From Heligmosomoides polygyrus polygyrus (taxonomy: Eukaryota; Nematoda; Chromadorea; Rhabditida; Heligmosomidae): 64,000 nucleotides of DNA. Made by a program: the position numbers and the translations under genes. This document shows positions 10,401-23,155 of the stretch, piece by piece (the first letter of the stretch is position 1; each line of letters opens with the position of its first letter). Location: NCBI GenBank assembly GCA_947396885.1, contig OX377202.1, forward strand, positions 75,116,643 to 75,180,642, in the 5' to 3' direction. The notes beneath the pieces were generated by a model. That model was not told the DNA's origin. It saw only the letters and a program-made list of their open reading frames with translations, and searched no databases.

Positions 10401-13400
10401 TATTGGCAAGAGAACATAGTCTATTTCTTTCCGAGTCCAGCCAATTCGTTCCCTTATGAATTTCGCGGTTCTGCAGCGTTCACACCTGTAAACCGCTCCC
10501 GGTCTTGGCGTGCTCCAGGAGTGGCGTTGAAGTCGCCAATGACTACTAGGTGTGAGTTTCTGCTTCATTAAAGGCAAGGAATTTCGTGAGGATTTCTTTC
10601 CGCAGTTCTTTGATATTCAGCAAATATATAGCGATAGCGGATGTAATAGACAGGAAAATTCTGTTCCCAATTACATACTATACGAATCGCCTGCGAAGCG
10701 CGCGGGGTACAAGTACAACTTTGAGACAAACTGTCGGATTGGAGTATCTAGGAATCCACTAGCTATGTAGTCCTCCACAAAAAGAAGTTTCTAGACTCAT
10801 ACAGCTTGAATACTCCTCCGAAAGTGTGGAAAACAACACTATCCACAGATCTTCTTCGGTCCCAGAATGGATTCTGAGTACCAATTTTGGATTGTAATGT
10901 AATTGACATTACTGAATATTAGCAATCATACTATATAGAAGACGTTTGTTCAGTTACCAAGTGTCCCACGAGGTAGAGGTGCGTGAAAATTTTGAGACAA
11001 TTCCAATCAAAGAACTTATTTCATTAGCGAAAACACTAAAATTTGCTACTCCTGTATTAAGCTTTATTTGAATTGGCTTTCTCTTGAGGCTCTGAAAGTA
11101 GGCTCGAGTACTTAAAACTTTCGTCCAAAAACCTGCTGCTACAAAAAACCAGTAAATGGTACAGTCGAAAGTAAATGAATAAAAGTCGAGAGACTGCGCT
11201 TTGTTATACATAGTAAGGCGAGACTTCGCATGCGTTTGCTAGGTTAGCCGTAGTTCAAAACGTAACGCATTACCTATCTAGAATTCACAAGATCGTGGAG
11301 GTGGGAGATTGGTGGGTTAGAACTACACAATTTACCGAATTTTATCATATAATGAATACCAAACTTGCCCTCTGCCCACTGTTCTCTATTGGTAGACTTA
11401 TCCATTACCATTAACTCTTCACCTTACCAATCGTGAATCCGGCCTCTGGTTAACTTGTGATAATATCTATCCGGCCTCTGGTTAACTTGTGATAATATGT
11501 AGGATATGTTTGTGATAGAAAACGAAATGTGAGCAATAACTCAAGGTCTAACAAGGATCCTACCTCAACGGTAGGTCGGAACAGCGCAAGTGTTGTATAT
11601 GGGCAGAACCGCCTCTCCCTGGAAAGTAGCAAACTGTAGGTATCTCGACCCCAATACAGCTCTGCGCAGAGTTAGGCCCGTTTATACTTCGTCGCGCCGC
11701 GACGCGACGCCACGTATAGTGGCCATATTGATTGTGCGACGCGATCGATCAATTTGCCTCATTGCATGGCCATCGCGTCGCGACGGAAGTCGCCTGTTGG
11801 CGCCCTATTGATTCACGTGCTCCACAGCCGACGGGTGCGCGCGGGATGAGGGCTCATATCGCAACTCAGCGCAGCGCGCAGGTATCGTAGTAGGGAATCG
11901 CTCGGGCTCGTGAGCAAGAGGTCGGGGGTTTGTATTCCGCTTGCGCTTGTTTTGCAATTTTGCAAAATTCATGTTTATCATATAGGTAATCCACCTAGGG
12001 GTATTACAGTGTGTTATAGAGCATGTTTACATATAATATACCACTCATACCGTTAACAAATGTGGATCAGGCAGGGTCACCGATTTCGCTGAAACTTCGT
12101 CTAGGGGGGTTATTTGAGGTGCTGATCACGAATCTGATATCCGTTCTTCACAATTCGGTGGGAGGCCTTCCGTCGCCCCTAACTCAGCGCAGAGTGGTAT
12201 TGGGGTCGAGATACCTGCAGTTTGTTACTTCCCAGAGAGAGGCCGTTCTGCCCATATACAACACTTGCGCCGTTCCGACCTACCGTTGAGATAGTATCCT
12301 AGTAAGGCTGTTATACAACGAAAACGTGCGTTAGAGAGCTTAAAATGGGGTCAGAACACAAACATGACTATTACACCTGCTGGCTGTCACAAAAGTGCCT
12401 GTTGTGACCTCTTGTCGATTAAGCCGCCGTTGGGCACAACTAATTCCTGTTCTTAGAATTTTTGCAAAAATCGTTGCAGGCGAAGTGCAGGCGCTTGGCG
12501 AATTCTGCCGGGGCGAAACTGGTAGTGAGCTTAGGCTGCTATTCAGTGATGCTGCGCATCTTTTAAAAAAGTTGTGGAGCTTCAATCTCTCGAGGCGTTT
12601 TCCTCCTTAAGGCACTAGCGTATGAGAGCGCAATAAGCACTTTAGATCGAAACTTTCCAACCTAGCCTGAAGTGTGGACTATGTGCGCATAAACGGTGGT
12701 CCTTGGCAAGCGGAAGTTTGTGCTCGAGGAAACGCACGCGACGACGATTCCGAGGGAGGCGAGAACCGACTAATTGTGCATCGGCTATCTCCTCATTTAC
12801 GATGAACTTAGAGACGAAGACCGAACAGGCCTCCCTTGGCTCATTTTCCACATCGCATTGCTTTGCATTTCACATTCATTATTTTTTGCTTGCAACCTAA
12901 TCGCTCGTTGGGCAACGTGCTTGGAGAGTTTCTTCTCGTGCATCGTGAAAGCCATATTCCGATCATCGGTACCTCACGTGGACTGCGGAGTTTCACGAAA
13001 ATTTCGAAGCAGTGCTACATTGCCCTTCTTCTCGGACCTCGTTTTCGGTCTAAATTTTAAACATATATATGTTTACGCTGCAGCAAAAAACGTTGGCCCA
13101 ATCAGTCGTATTTTTATTTCCTCGCGACGAATTGTACTGCCTACAATAGTCATGTTTCCCTCCTATAGGTTGTATTCTACCTTAACCTATTGTTGCAATC
13201 TTGCTACCAGAGAAAGGTTTCAAATTTCCTTATGTGAATATGGAATTATGGAGACTGCTATGTCAACATAGAATTCTGTGGTCTATATGAGATCTGATTT
13301 GCTAAGCCAATAAAGTTGAGGTGTATTTTGAAGTTTAGATTTTGTATCGGCTGCACTTACAGTACATATATGTGCTTGTTCAGTATTGAAATGAACCTTG

Positions 13401-14443
13401 TAGGCAGAGTTTACCTTTAGTCGTTTGTGAACACACCTTGATTGAAGGTTTCGCTGAACAACTTGAGCTCAATGACAGAAGGAATTAGTAGTCCATGGCG
13501 GGATAGTTTCCCTGCTGTCAAATTCGTTTGTTGCGTACTAATCAAGCGCTGTTTGCAGGCCTAAAGCCTGAACCTCCGAACGGAAGCATGTAAAGTCATT
13601 CACTGCTGAGGCCCCTCTAAACTACTCATTTATAAAGCTGAATGGCTTTCAACGGCTTCGGATAATGTACTTCAATAGCAAAATTTTGTTAGACGTCCCC
13701 TAGGATCGATTTGACACATCCCGGAAGTTATGCACAAATGGACACAAAGAAAAAGCACGCTGCAGTTCTTTACATCAATACAGGGCTTTACATCTACATC
13801 AATACAGGGCTTTACATCAATATAGACTTTCGAGATCTTTTAGGGAGTGAGCCTTCTTAATGGGCGCTTTTCCGCATGACTTATCGCAGGTGTGGTCAAT
13901 CGAGTAGATAGTCATGGCTATTGTGGCATGGAGTGCATTCCTCTGCGTTTAATTCTCACGTTTTGAGTTCCCTCCACAACCCAACATCTCTTCAAACGAG
14001 TGTTTAGCCATAACAAACGATCTCCTCCCGTTTGCACCGCTCTGAGCCGTGAAATTGACGAGTGTGGGTGGGGGGCTCCCTGTCCTGCATATTGTGACAT
14101 TATGACTGTGGAGTGTGTTCCATTCGCTACTCGTTGCTGACTGGCTTAGGGTGTAAGGGCAATCGCTGCGGTGGCAATCACAAACGGTGGAACACTGCGT
14201 AAGTTGCTTGACAATTCGGGGTTTTTGGTGTTTTCAACTGTAGGTCAAAAAAGCTAGCGCGGGCGGAGCACCTGGACGGGTAAAACACTAATCTGTAGCC
14301 TCGAGCCACTTTTAGGCCTCCGAAGACGACGTCGTCAGGCCAGCAATATAGATTCCACCTAAAAAATCTCCCTGGCAGAAGAACACACTGAAATATATAT
14401 GTATATATATTTTTTTCAGTGTGTTCATGGCCTTGTGATATAT

Positions 14444-14494
<51 letters not shown>

Positions 14495-17400
14495 TCTCGT
14501 GATATATATATATATATATATATATATCACGGGAATGCCTAAATTTCAAGATGAGAAAAATTCGAGTTTTCTCTTCAAGCCCTTCTTCAGCAACAGAACT
14601 CCAAATAGCTGACAATAAGACTACCTCAGCGCTGACTCTGAACGGTAGATTGATTAACAGAAGCGCCTTTACCGCAGAAATAAAAAACCACAAATACCAC
14701 GACCCGAGCCCTGTACAGGAAAAGATTCGGCCGATTAGCAATGGAGTACAGTAGCCTCTCACGGTTAGGGATTGGCTTCGTCTTCAGTGGGGGTAGTCGG
14801 TGATCCTGTGGGTTGGATGTCACTCTCATGTGCTCAAGGTCGAGTTGAAATCGCTCGTTCTCCTTTTGTTTTTCATGCTCATAGAACTTAACGATTATTA
14901 GATTCACTACGAATACATTGGATTTCATTGCATCATTCCCATTTTGTAGAGTACAAAGGTTTAGTTGGCCAGTTCTCCTGCGGTTTTCCGAAGATGTTCG
15001 GTTCTGGAACTATGTAACCTCCTGGCGACGTTTTGCAGTCACTGGCATTTTGAAATACAGTTCCTTTTTGAAAGGTAGATTCCCCACCACCCACCGCAGA
15101 AGCTTATAATTAGGTCTCAACGTTTTTCAACATCCTTGCATGACCATCAAATAATCTTTAGCAAGGTTCACTCCTCCAGCAACTCAATAAACAGACAGAC
15201 GTAGCGAACTTCAATCTGTCAAACACTTTATCGCTGTGACCGAGACCCAGTGATTTTGTTGGATAATCAAATAATGCCCACTTTTGTTGGTTTGTTCGAT
15301 AATTAATCGTTTTCATATTTTTCAAAGTAAACTAATTTATATTAATAACAAACACTAATAAATGAAATGAATTAATAAATTGACAATTTTATTGGAATAC
15401 GTTCTGCCGTCTTTGAGTATGTTGAATAATTCCACTTTCGAAGAAGGGTTGGTTTTTGTCGCAAAAAACTGATACAACTAATTTTTAACGGCTTGTTGGG
15501 AACGAAAAATTTTACCATTGTTGGTACCATTGAAATGGTTCTGAATGGAGCGCGACAAATGGTAATCTGATGCTGCTAATTCACCATCAGAGTTATAGAT
15601 TGGACGTGGCTTCAGTTCCCGATTGAGCTCTTTTAATTTTGGACGGTTTATTAAAATCCTACGGTCTGGCGTTGTCATGATGAAACATCACGCCCTTGCG
15701 ATTGGCTAGTTCATGGCGTTTTTCTTGACTTCTTCGTTCAGTTTCGGTGGTTACCGACAGTAGACACTCGAGTCAATAGTTTGGCTTCTTGGAAGCAGCT
15801 CAACCTAGGCCACACCCTTGAAATCCCACTGCACAGAAAGCATAGCCTTCATTTGGTGACTGCTGGCTTTAGAGGTTGATTATGGGGATGTACCTTGCTT
15901 GGTTAATGGTCGTTTTCGTGCTACGTTATCGTAAACAATTTACTTCTCATCACCCGTTATAACCCTTTTTAGAAATGGGTCGTTTTGTTTGCGATTCAGC
16001 AAAAAATCGCGTACGATAATGCGTCTGGTGAAAGGGATTTCCTTTAATTCGTGAGGAACCCAAACATCCTCCTCGTTTACGTAATCAAACTATTGGAAGT
16101 GCAAGTAAACGGCTGAGTTCAATCTTCCAAGCTTCTCTGCCATCTCCCGAGTTGGAGTTGTTATGCGCCGGTTAGCTTTGTGCCCATAATGCTCTCGTTG
16201 ATTGTCCATTTTCAACTTAGCATTTTTAACGATTAATCGATATGGTGGCGTGTGGTTAATTTTTTCACCTTTTTCAAATAAATGGCCATCATTTTTTGTC
16301 TGAAGATTGTCTAAGGTTTAACCTTTAAAACAGTGTATAATAATATGAGCCACGCCATCATTACTGCATAAAAATAGGCAGTTCACGCCATTTATGAGAA
16401 AAATCGACATTAATTATCGACCAACCCAATACAAGCATGCAAAACTAAATCATAATGAGAGAAGACGAACCCTCGGGCTCTTCTCGAGCCGCATGCAATC
16501 CTACATCCTATGCCACCAATGTCCGGCAATGTTGGCGAAGCTAGTCCTCCCAAAGCGTTTGATATTTAATCGGCCGATCCTCTTGTCGGGCGGTACTTGC
16601 ATTTTATCGGACGCCACTCCGTCCATATAGACCACTTCCGCGCTTCAGACCTACCTTTGGGATACAGTGCTGGACGTGCCGCTCCGCTCAACAAGCAAAA
16701 GCATCGGAATGCGCCGTTTTCCAGCGCACTTTTGCGGCAGAGAAGTTCGTAGTTTCTGGTGAGTCAGCGAACCATTCAAGCAGATGCCCGAAATAACGCC
16801 GAGGGCGAGTGTATCCATCAATATCATCCAAACATCAGCATCATCCGCACCATCCAAAAAGGACTCACTGATGCCATCATCCTCCTTGCTCTCTGAAAAA
16901 AAAAGTTGGCAGAAGGTGTTTTGTTTAAAAAAATCATAATTTCGCCTCTCTATGCTTACGAAAAGTATGAAAAGCACCTCCCTGACGTTCAGGTTCTAAT
17001 AGCTAACGCGAGAAGAGCGGAGACTTGTGAAAGATTCCCGTATAAGGTTTACGGATGTATAAAGTTGATTGATTCAAATTCCAACCTCGAGAGACGAACT
17101 GCATTGTTAGAAATGTGATAGCCGTCCAACGCTTTCCAAACGAAACGAGATCTCCACTTTTGTGAGGCCCTTCACCGATGTTTTTTCACCTTCAAGTTGG
17201 AGGCGAGCGCCGCAAGTAAACAATTATTCGCGAAAGATTTAGCCACACTCGATTTGATTTTCTCCTGCTGACCGAAAGCACGCTGCACAGCCTTTGGAAT
17301 TGAAATATTGTTTCCACATACCTGCCCATCCTCCATCCGTACTCTTCCAAGAACTCTACAACATTTATTTTTAGGATAATAGTGGTGAAAAGTTTTCCGT

Positions 17401-20400
17401 TGAAGGTTTGTCTTTCATACTATTTCATACTCATGAGAGGCCTAACTCCATCATCGAAGTGATTCTAGCCTGGTTGCTGACTGCGGAGAATAATCCGCTG
17501 AGCCAGGTGTTGCCGATGGACGTCAGGGTATCAGCCATTCATTGCTTTTTAAGCGAGTTAGCTTCCGTTCTGATTTAACGCTCACGCTCCAACGCCGCTC
17601 AACTCCGCGCCCAACCTCATAACACCGTCTCATGCGCAGAGCTGTCGACCTCCAATCCACTTCAGTTCACGCCGCACGGCTGCATCTTCAGTCAGCGTAT
17701 CGCCCCAGGCATACAGCATCCAAAAGTTCGTCCGCTTTATGTGGCATTCATGCGAACGTCTTCGAAGAGCTGCAATTTTCGCTCAGATTAGAGCATTTTT
17801 TCTCTTCGAGACTGCTATCTCCTCCATAGTCCTGTTTCCGCACACTTCGTTGCGTTTAGCTGTTTGCCCAGCTCCGTTTATCGCACAGCGGAATAGTCCT
17901 TCAGAGCAATGGACCGCTTGGCTGCGGTGCACGCTATGCACGGGTTCTTGTCGATTCCAGCCAGAAAGAAAAGCTGCCCGAGAGCCGGTCGCTCCATGTC
18001 GCTCTGCGAACGAAGAGGACTCGTCTCGCCAGAACGCTACCCAGCTAGAGGCACCGTATCACCCCTGCCTGCAAGGGCTAGTAAGTGTCGATCTATCCAC
18101 GATGCGTTCAGAAATTCGCACTTTTCTCCGAAAGCTCAAAGCACACAGCCATTTGTTAGGATAGCGGAACTAGGAGAACCAAGTCAACTCAGACCACTAT
18201 CACACACTTCACACATTACCTTCGAAAAGAAAAGAAAGGAGAAGAATTTTTGCGAAATTGAACCTGCCGAGACTTATCGTATGCGCTCAAGTACTTTTTG
18301 CTAGACGACCCTTTCGTTCACTTCTCAAGTGTCGCCATCAAGTGTCGAAAGTTGAACCAACAGTCCAAACGTCAACATATAAAATTTATTCATCACCTAC
18401 AGTGCTAACTGTTTGCTTTTTCCAAATATCGCGATGGCTTCATTAGGAAAATAATGATTGTGAAACAAGATCCCAAATTCACCTATGATTTCAGGCTATC
18501 GAATTCATCAGATTTTCACGGCGGTTCAGTTTTTTAATTTTTCGCACCATGAGAGATAGTAGCTTTCAGCTCATCTGAAAATGCGCTTCTTGAGCCGAGT
18601 TACTGATTGTTCTCAATAAAGCGTCAAAAGTTGACTGAACTTTTCTTACAACGTAATATTAATGGGTGCGTTGTTGAAAAATATATATCTGATAGATATA
18701 TGATCTCCCGAGCGTTGCATCCCCACCCAACTTCGTATGACGTCCTTCTGTCAACGATAGCGTTCAGAGAGATCCCGAGGTGTTACAGATAGGTAACCAT
18801 TGGTCAAAACTGTTGCACCTGGCCTAAAACGCACTCCTCTCTGTGCCAAAAATTTTAATTCAATGAATTTGAGAAGCTTATTGTTTTATTATGACTGCAC
18901 AAGGCAATGCGTTAGCAAACAAACACGGAAACAATCACAAAAAAAGAGCACGGGGACGAAAACATACAAACAGTGAGACAGCACTTACAAACCATCCTAC
19001 TATTCAACCAATTTCAAATCTGAGCAACAAACTTTCAACTCGGCTTCTGAATTGTCTCGGTGTTACGAGAAACTGAACGTGCTTAGAGAACTGAGAGATG
19101 TACCCATCCGGGAAAAGCAGTGCGGCATTCTCACATTTTGTTGGTCCCATGTTTCGCCGTTTCATCATCTCGCAACAACACGATGTGTTAAAAACCTGGA
19201 ACTGCTGTTCACGGTTTGACTCTGCTTTATCCCAAACTGACGGTTAGCTGGCACTCGCCAATTAGAATCACTTCGAATGACTAGAGACTAAACAAGTCAG
19301 TACTTTGTCCTTCCCGTACCAGTCTGGTAGCAATTCACCGACCCTGGAAAGATGCAAGGTAGGTTGGCCGGGCGGAAAAATTGTATTGCAACCATGCTAG
19401 ACCATGCTGCTGCTACTTCTTCAAGAGTCTCTTGAATCCAGCAGAAATTAGATATTTCGTCCTTGTTGCGTTCCCACCTTGCAGATGTCACTGTTGCAGC
19501 TATCACTCTTGACTTTCGGCTAAGAAATCTATAAGTTGTAACTTATGAATCAGATGCGCGTAAAATGTGGTATGCAAGCTTCAGAAAGAGGTTTAGGAAT
19601 CCAGAGGCGTCTTTCCTCCAAAACGCAAACGGCTGGTAAGAACACGTTGAAATTTGGTGTGCTTTGACATCACGAATGCACGGAGATTGGCAGAGCTTTT
19701 CTGGCCGCTTAATTAATTTCTGGGATACGACTAGCTGAAGTGGATCGATTGAGTGCTGTAATTATATTTAAATGCAGCGACGTGAGAGCCGTCCAAGTAG
19801 CATTTTTAAGAGCGTCTAGTTCTCATTTTCTCCAGAGTTCTAGACTCCATAGCTCCACGTACGAAGTGTAGAAGTTGTTGCTAAAACGTTCCGTCCACAT
19901 GTTTACTGCATCTGAGAACGTTCAAATATTATTCTTTGGGCCGCTTAAACTTCACTGTGTTTCTTCAGAGCTATCACGCTTCGAAGCTTTTTGTGACTTT
20001 TTTACAGGACTGTTCGGTCAACTTGAAAAGGTAAAGTTCTCAATACCACTTTCCTTACCATACTTTCTCAAACTCTCTTGTACAGTTCAAAGAGACCAAC
20101 TGTTAATTTATGCTTTGCTAGTTGTTCGACTCAAGATCGAAGGCCTTTCGGCGAGCATCACAGCAGTAATTAGTGCTTATTCCAATCCATTAACGATAAG
20201 TAGTGCCACTTCTACAACATCATCCACGCTCGTTCCCACTCAAGTTCCAAGGCTGTGTTGTACCAAGCCTAGCAAGTTTTCGGCCTGGATCACTTTCATA
20301 AAGTTTTCGCCAACATGCCTGCACAATTTTGGTCGTTTCAACCAACAAAATGCAACTCCCATTCCGCATTGCATTCAACTGACACATATTTGGTTTACCG

Positions 20401-23116
20401 CTGAACGATCAATAGTGAAACACTCTAAAATTTTATCGCCCTTCATAATGGATACGTTCAAGATACCAAAGTGTCATTTCAAATTCAAATTGCGGCTTTA
20501 CGTGCACTCCTCGTAGTCTTCAAGCTTTTAGTGAGGAAGCTGTGAACCATAGCCTCTAGGGGTTCTCCTCAATCTAACCGTAAGATGAGTCTATAAGTCT
20601 ATGAGGTGAGCACATAAGGTGGTTGATCAAGTGAGTATGTAATTCAGGCCACGCATTCACTTCGGGTGAATGTACAACGTTTCCAGAGAACAAAGCCGCA
20701 ATACCTTCTGGTCATGGTCTGTCTTACCGTCATATTTCAGAACTGTTTCTTAAACGAGGGTTACTATGAGATGCAAAACGCATAGCAGTGGACTATTCCA
20801 TGGACAGAGCGCCGGGCGAATGAAATGTTCTATATAGACTTTCTCGGTTTTCTGGTGGTCAATCTGCTTTGCAGGATATGCGATCAAGACAACGTTTCTG
20901 GTGGCCTTCTTTCTTTGCAATTCATTACAGACCCTTTATAAAGTTTAACGGAATACGACTATTCGACGACTACTTTTCTTATAAACTGTTCAAGTTCGGC
21001 TTCCAATAAATCTCACCAATAGATTGTATCTTGTTATGCTTTACATATCGTTCAGAGACCAGTACCATGGGAGAAGTAGACTATGTTGCATATTGATGGA
21101 AGCCCTGCAGCTGAAAGTCAAATCTCACCTCATTATCGTTTCATTAAAAACGTGTGAAAGAGTTGTATTCCGCTTCACAGCCAAAATGTAATTTGCTCCA
21201 CATGCCTGCTTATCAACAACATATCATCGTGGAAAATGCCGCACCGAGAACTTCTTTTCTTTCGACGGAATTCTGTTTCCTAAAGATTTCTTTCATTACC
21301 TCCCAAACTAAAAGCGTCGTTGAAAAATTTGTCGGCGAATACACTATACAGTTAAAATGAAACAGAAAAATTCAAATATTTGACCCTTCTCGAAGGGGTT
21401 CGTTTTGCCACTAAGACGTACATGCACCTCGTGACTACATATATGTATATTAATTTCACGTCAACGACGCTTTTAAATCAAACTGAACACTTTTCACTTC
21501 AAATTGTACACTTTTTTAAAAATCTGACGGCTTTTGAAATCAAACTGAACATCCTTTAAATTAATATGACCCTTATTTTTTTGTTTAAGGCAAATTTCAG
21601 GATGACTCCCTTCGATGTTTTAATCCACTTACCCAATAAGTAAGCTTGGGATAAGTTCTCATTTTTTGAAGAAAAATATTCGCTTTAAGCTTGTTTTAAA
21701 GGGAGGCGGAAGGCGGCCAGGCGGGTTTTTACTGTCAGTAACGAGATTGTACCATGCCCTCGACCATGATGTCGCGATTTTTATTCTAATAGTAGCAGAA
21801 TTTTTGTTCGCATGGAGTCTTTCACCTGTAAACGAAGCAACAATGATAATTCTAAAGAGCACAGTTTGCGTCACTTTGATGCTTCATGTAAGCAGCAACT
21901 ACGTATCCACCTAAGTTACCAAGTGTTGATTCTTATCCACGAGCAACACCAGGATGTTTTAAAGAGCTCTCAGAGTAGGTCAGCTAGCTGCTAAATTCTC
22001 CGAAGTCTCATCTAAAGAACAGAGCTAGTCGAAATTTTTGAACGAAATCCCGCCTCTCTTTAAAACAAGCTTAAGCGAATACTTTTCTTCAAAAAAAAAG
22101 AACTTATCTCAGAGAATGTGTTCACCTATTGGGTAAGTGAATTAAAACATGAAAGGAAGTCATACTAAAATTGGCCTTGAACAAAAAAATTATTCTAATG
22201 TTTTTGGAAAGCCTCTAGTTTAGTTTTTTTGTGGAAGAAAGTCGTTTTAATTTACAGGATGTTCAGTTTGTTTTCAATTTTCCTTTGTGTTAACGAAAGG
22301 CTTCAAAGTCTTTGTTTTTCCACTATTCCGTTTCAACTTATTTCACCTTACATGGCGACAACAACAACTTTGGCGAACTTTTGCCGCTCTTTCTTGACCT
22401 CTATGTCTTCGTGCTAGTGTACTCATGCTTAAGCGAGGCTTGTCGACTTTAAACCAATGCGGAATTCTGCCTCGCGAATACGGAACTAGCATAGAACAGC
22501 TGTTGTGCAAATTATCTTCTGCGCCAGATAGGTACACTGCTGTTCTCAGTCATGTGCCCGCTGTAGATGTCGCCTTCACAGGAGTTCTTTAGAAATGCGT
22601 CATTCCTCACGGAACACAACCGCTTGGCTGCTCACTCCGTGCACTTTTAAGGGCGTTCTGAGGGATTAATGTCTGCTATTGACAGCTCCTACTGCTCTGG
22701 CAACTCCTATGGCCCGAAGCTTCCCACGCAACTTCGGGAATTTGCTCTAATCACAGACTGCTCGTGGCAGGAGGCCTTAACGTCCCACTAACACAGAAAA
22801 AGTTCGCCTTGGCTTCTCCACCTTTCCTAGCACAATCTGTTGCTTTCTTTTTCTCAAGCGATCTCAGTCTATCTGCTTCCAAGTGTTCTGCTAGATCTTA
22901 AGGCTATGCGTTAAGTGTTAACCGAAGTCGCAAGAAGGGTGGACACCCGCAGCAATTTTTATTGCAATACTTCTTGTTGATATGTTTCCTACTTTGCTAT
23001 TTTTTTCGGAAGTTTACTTTTTGTTGTTTCCCGCAGTTTTTTTTCAGTCAGTACTGGATCTGTTTTTCAAACTTACTAGACGATGTGTTCATGGTTATGC
23101 GCACCTATGAGTGCAG

Positions 23117-23155
<39 letters not shown>

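Larger units (their letters stand above)
11551..12307. mobile_element. Fold-back element A, arms of about 120 bp
   Basis: The arms at 11551-11676 and 12183-12307 are inverted copies. Shared words include CTCAACGGTAGGTCGGAAC, GCGCAAGTGTTGTATATGGG and AGGTATCTCGACCCCAATAC. The interior holds a Harbinger-like MITE end (11675 onward), a tRNA-like word GGGGTTTGTATTCC near 11925, and one copy of the dispersed repeat at 12080. There is no transposase. It looks like a non-autonomous fold-back transposon. A partial relative lies near 16600-16690. Confidence 0.8.

Noticed and set aside
14178..14762. 194-codon minus-strand frame
   Set aside because: It runs through the TA microsatellite, which reads as repeated IY; the length comes from low complexity.
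19875..20516. 213-codon open frame
   Set aside because: Longest plain frame in the 17-21 kb region, but no domain, no splice context and no transposon motif on either strand.
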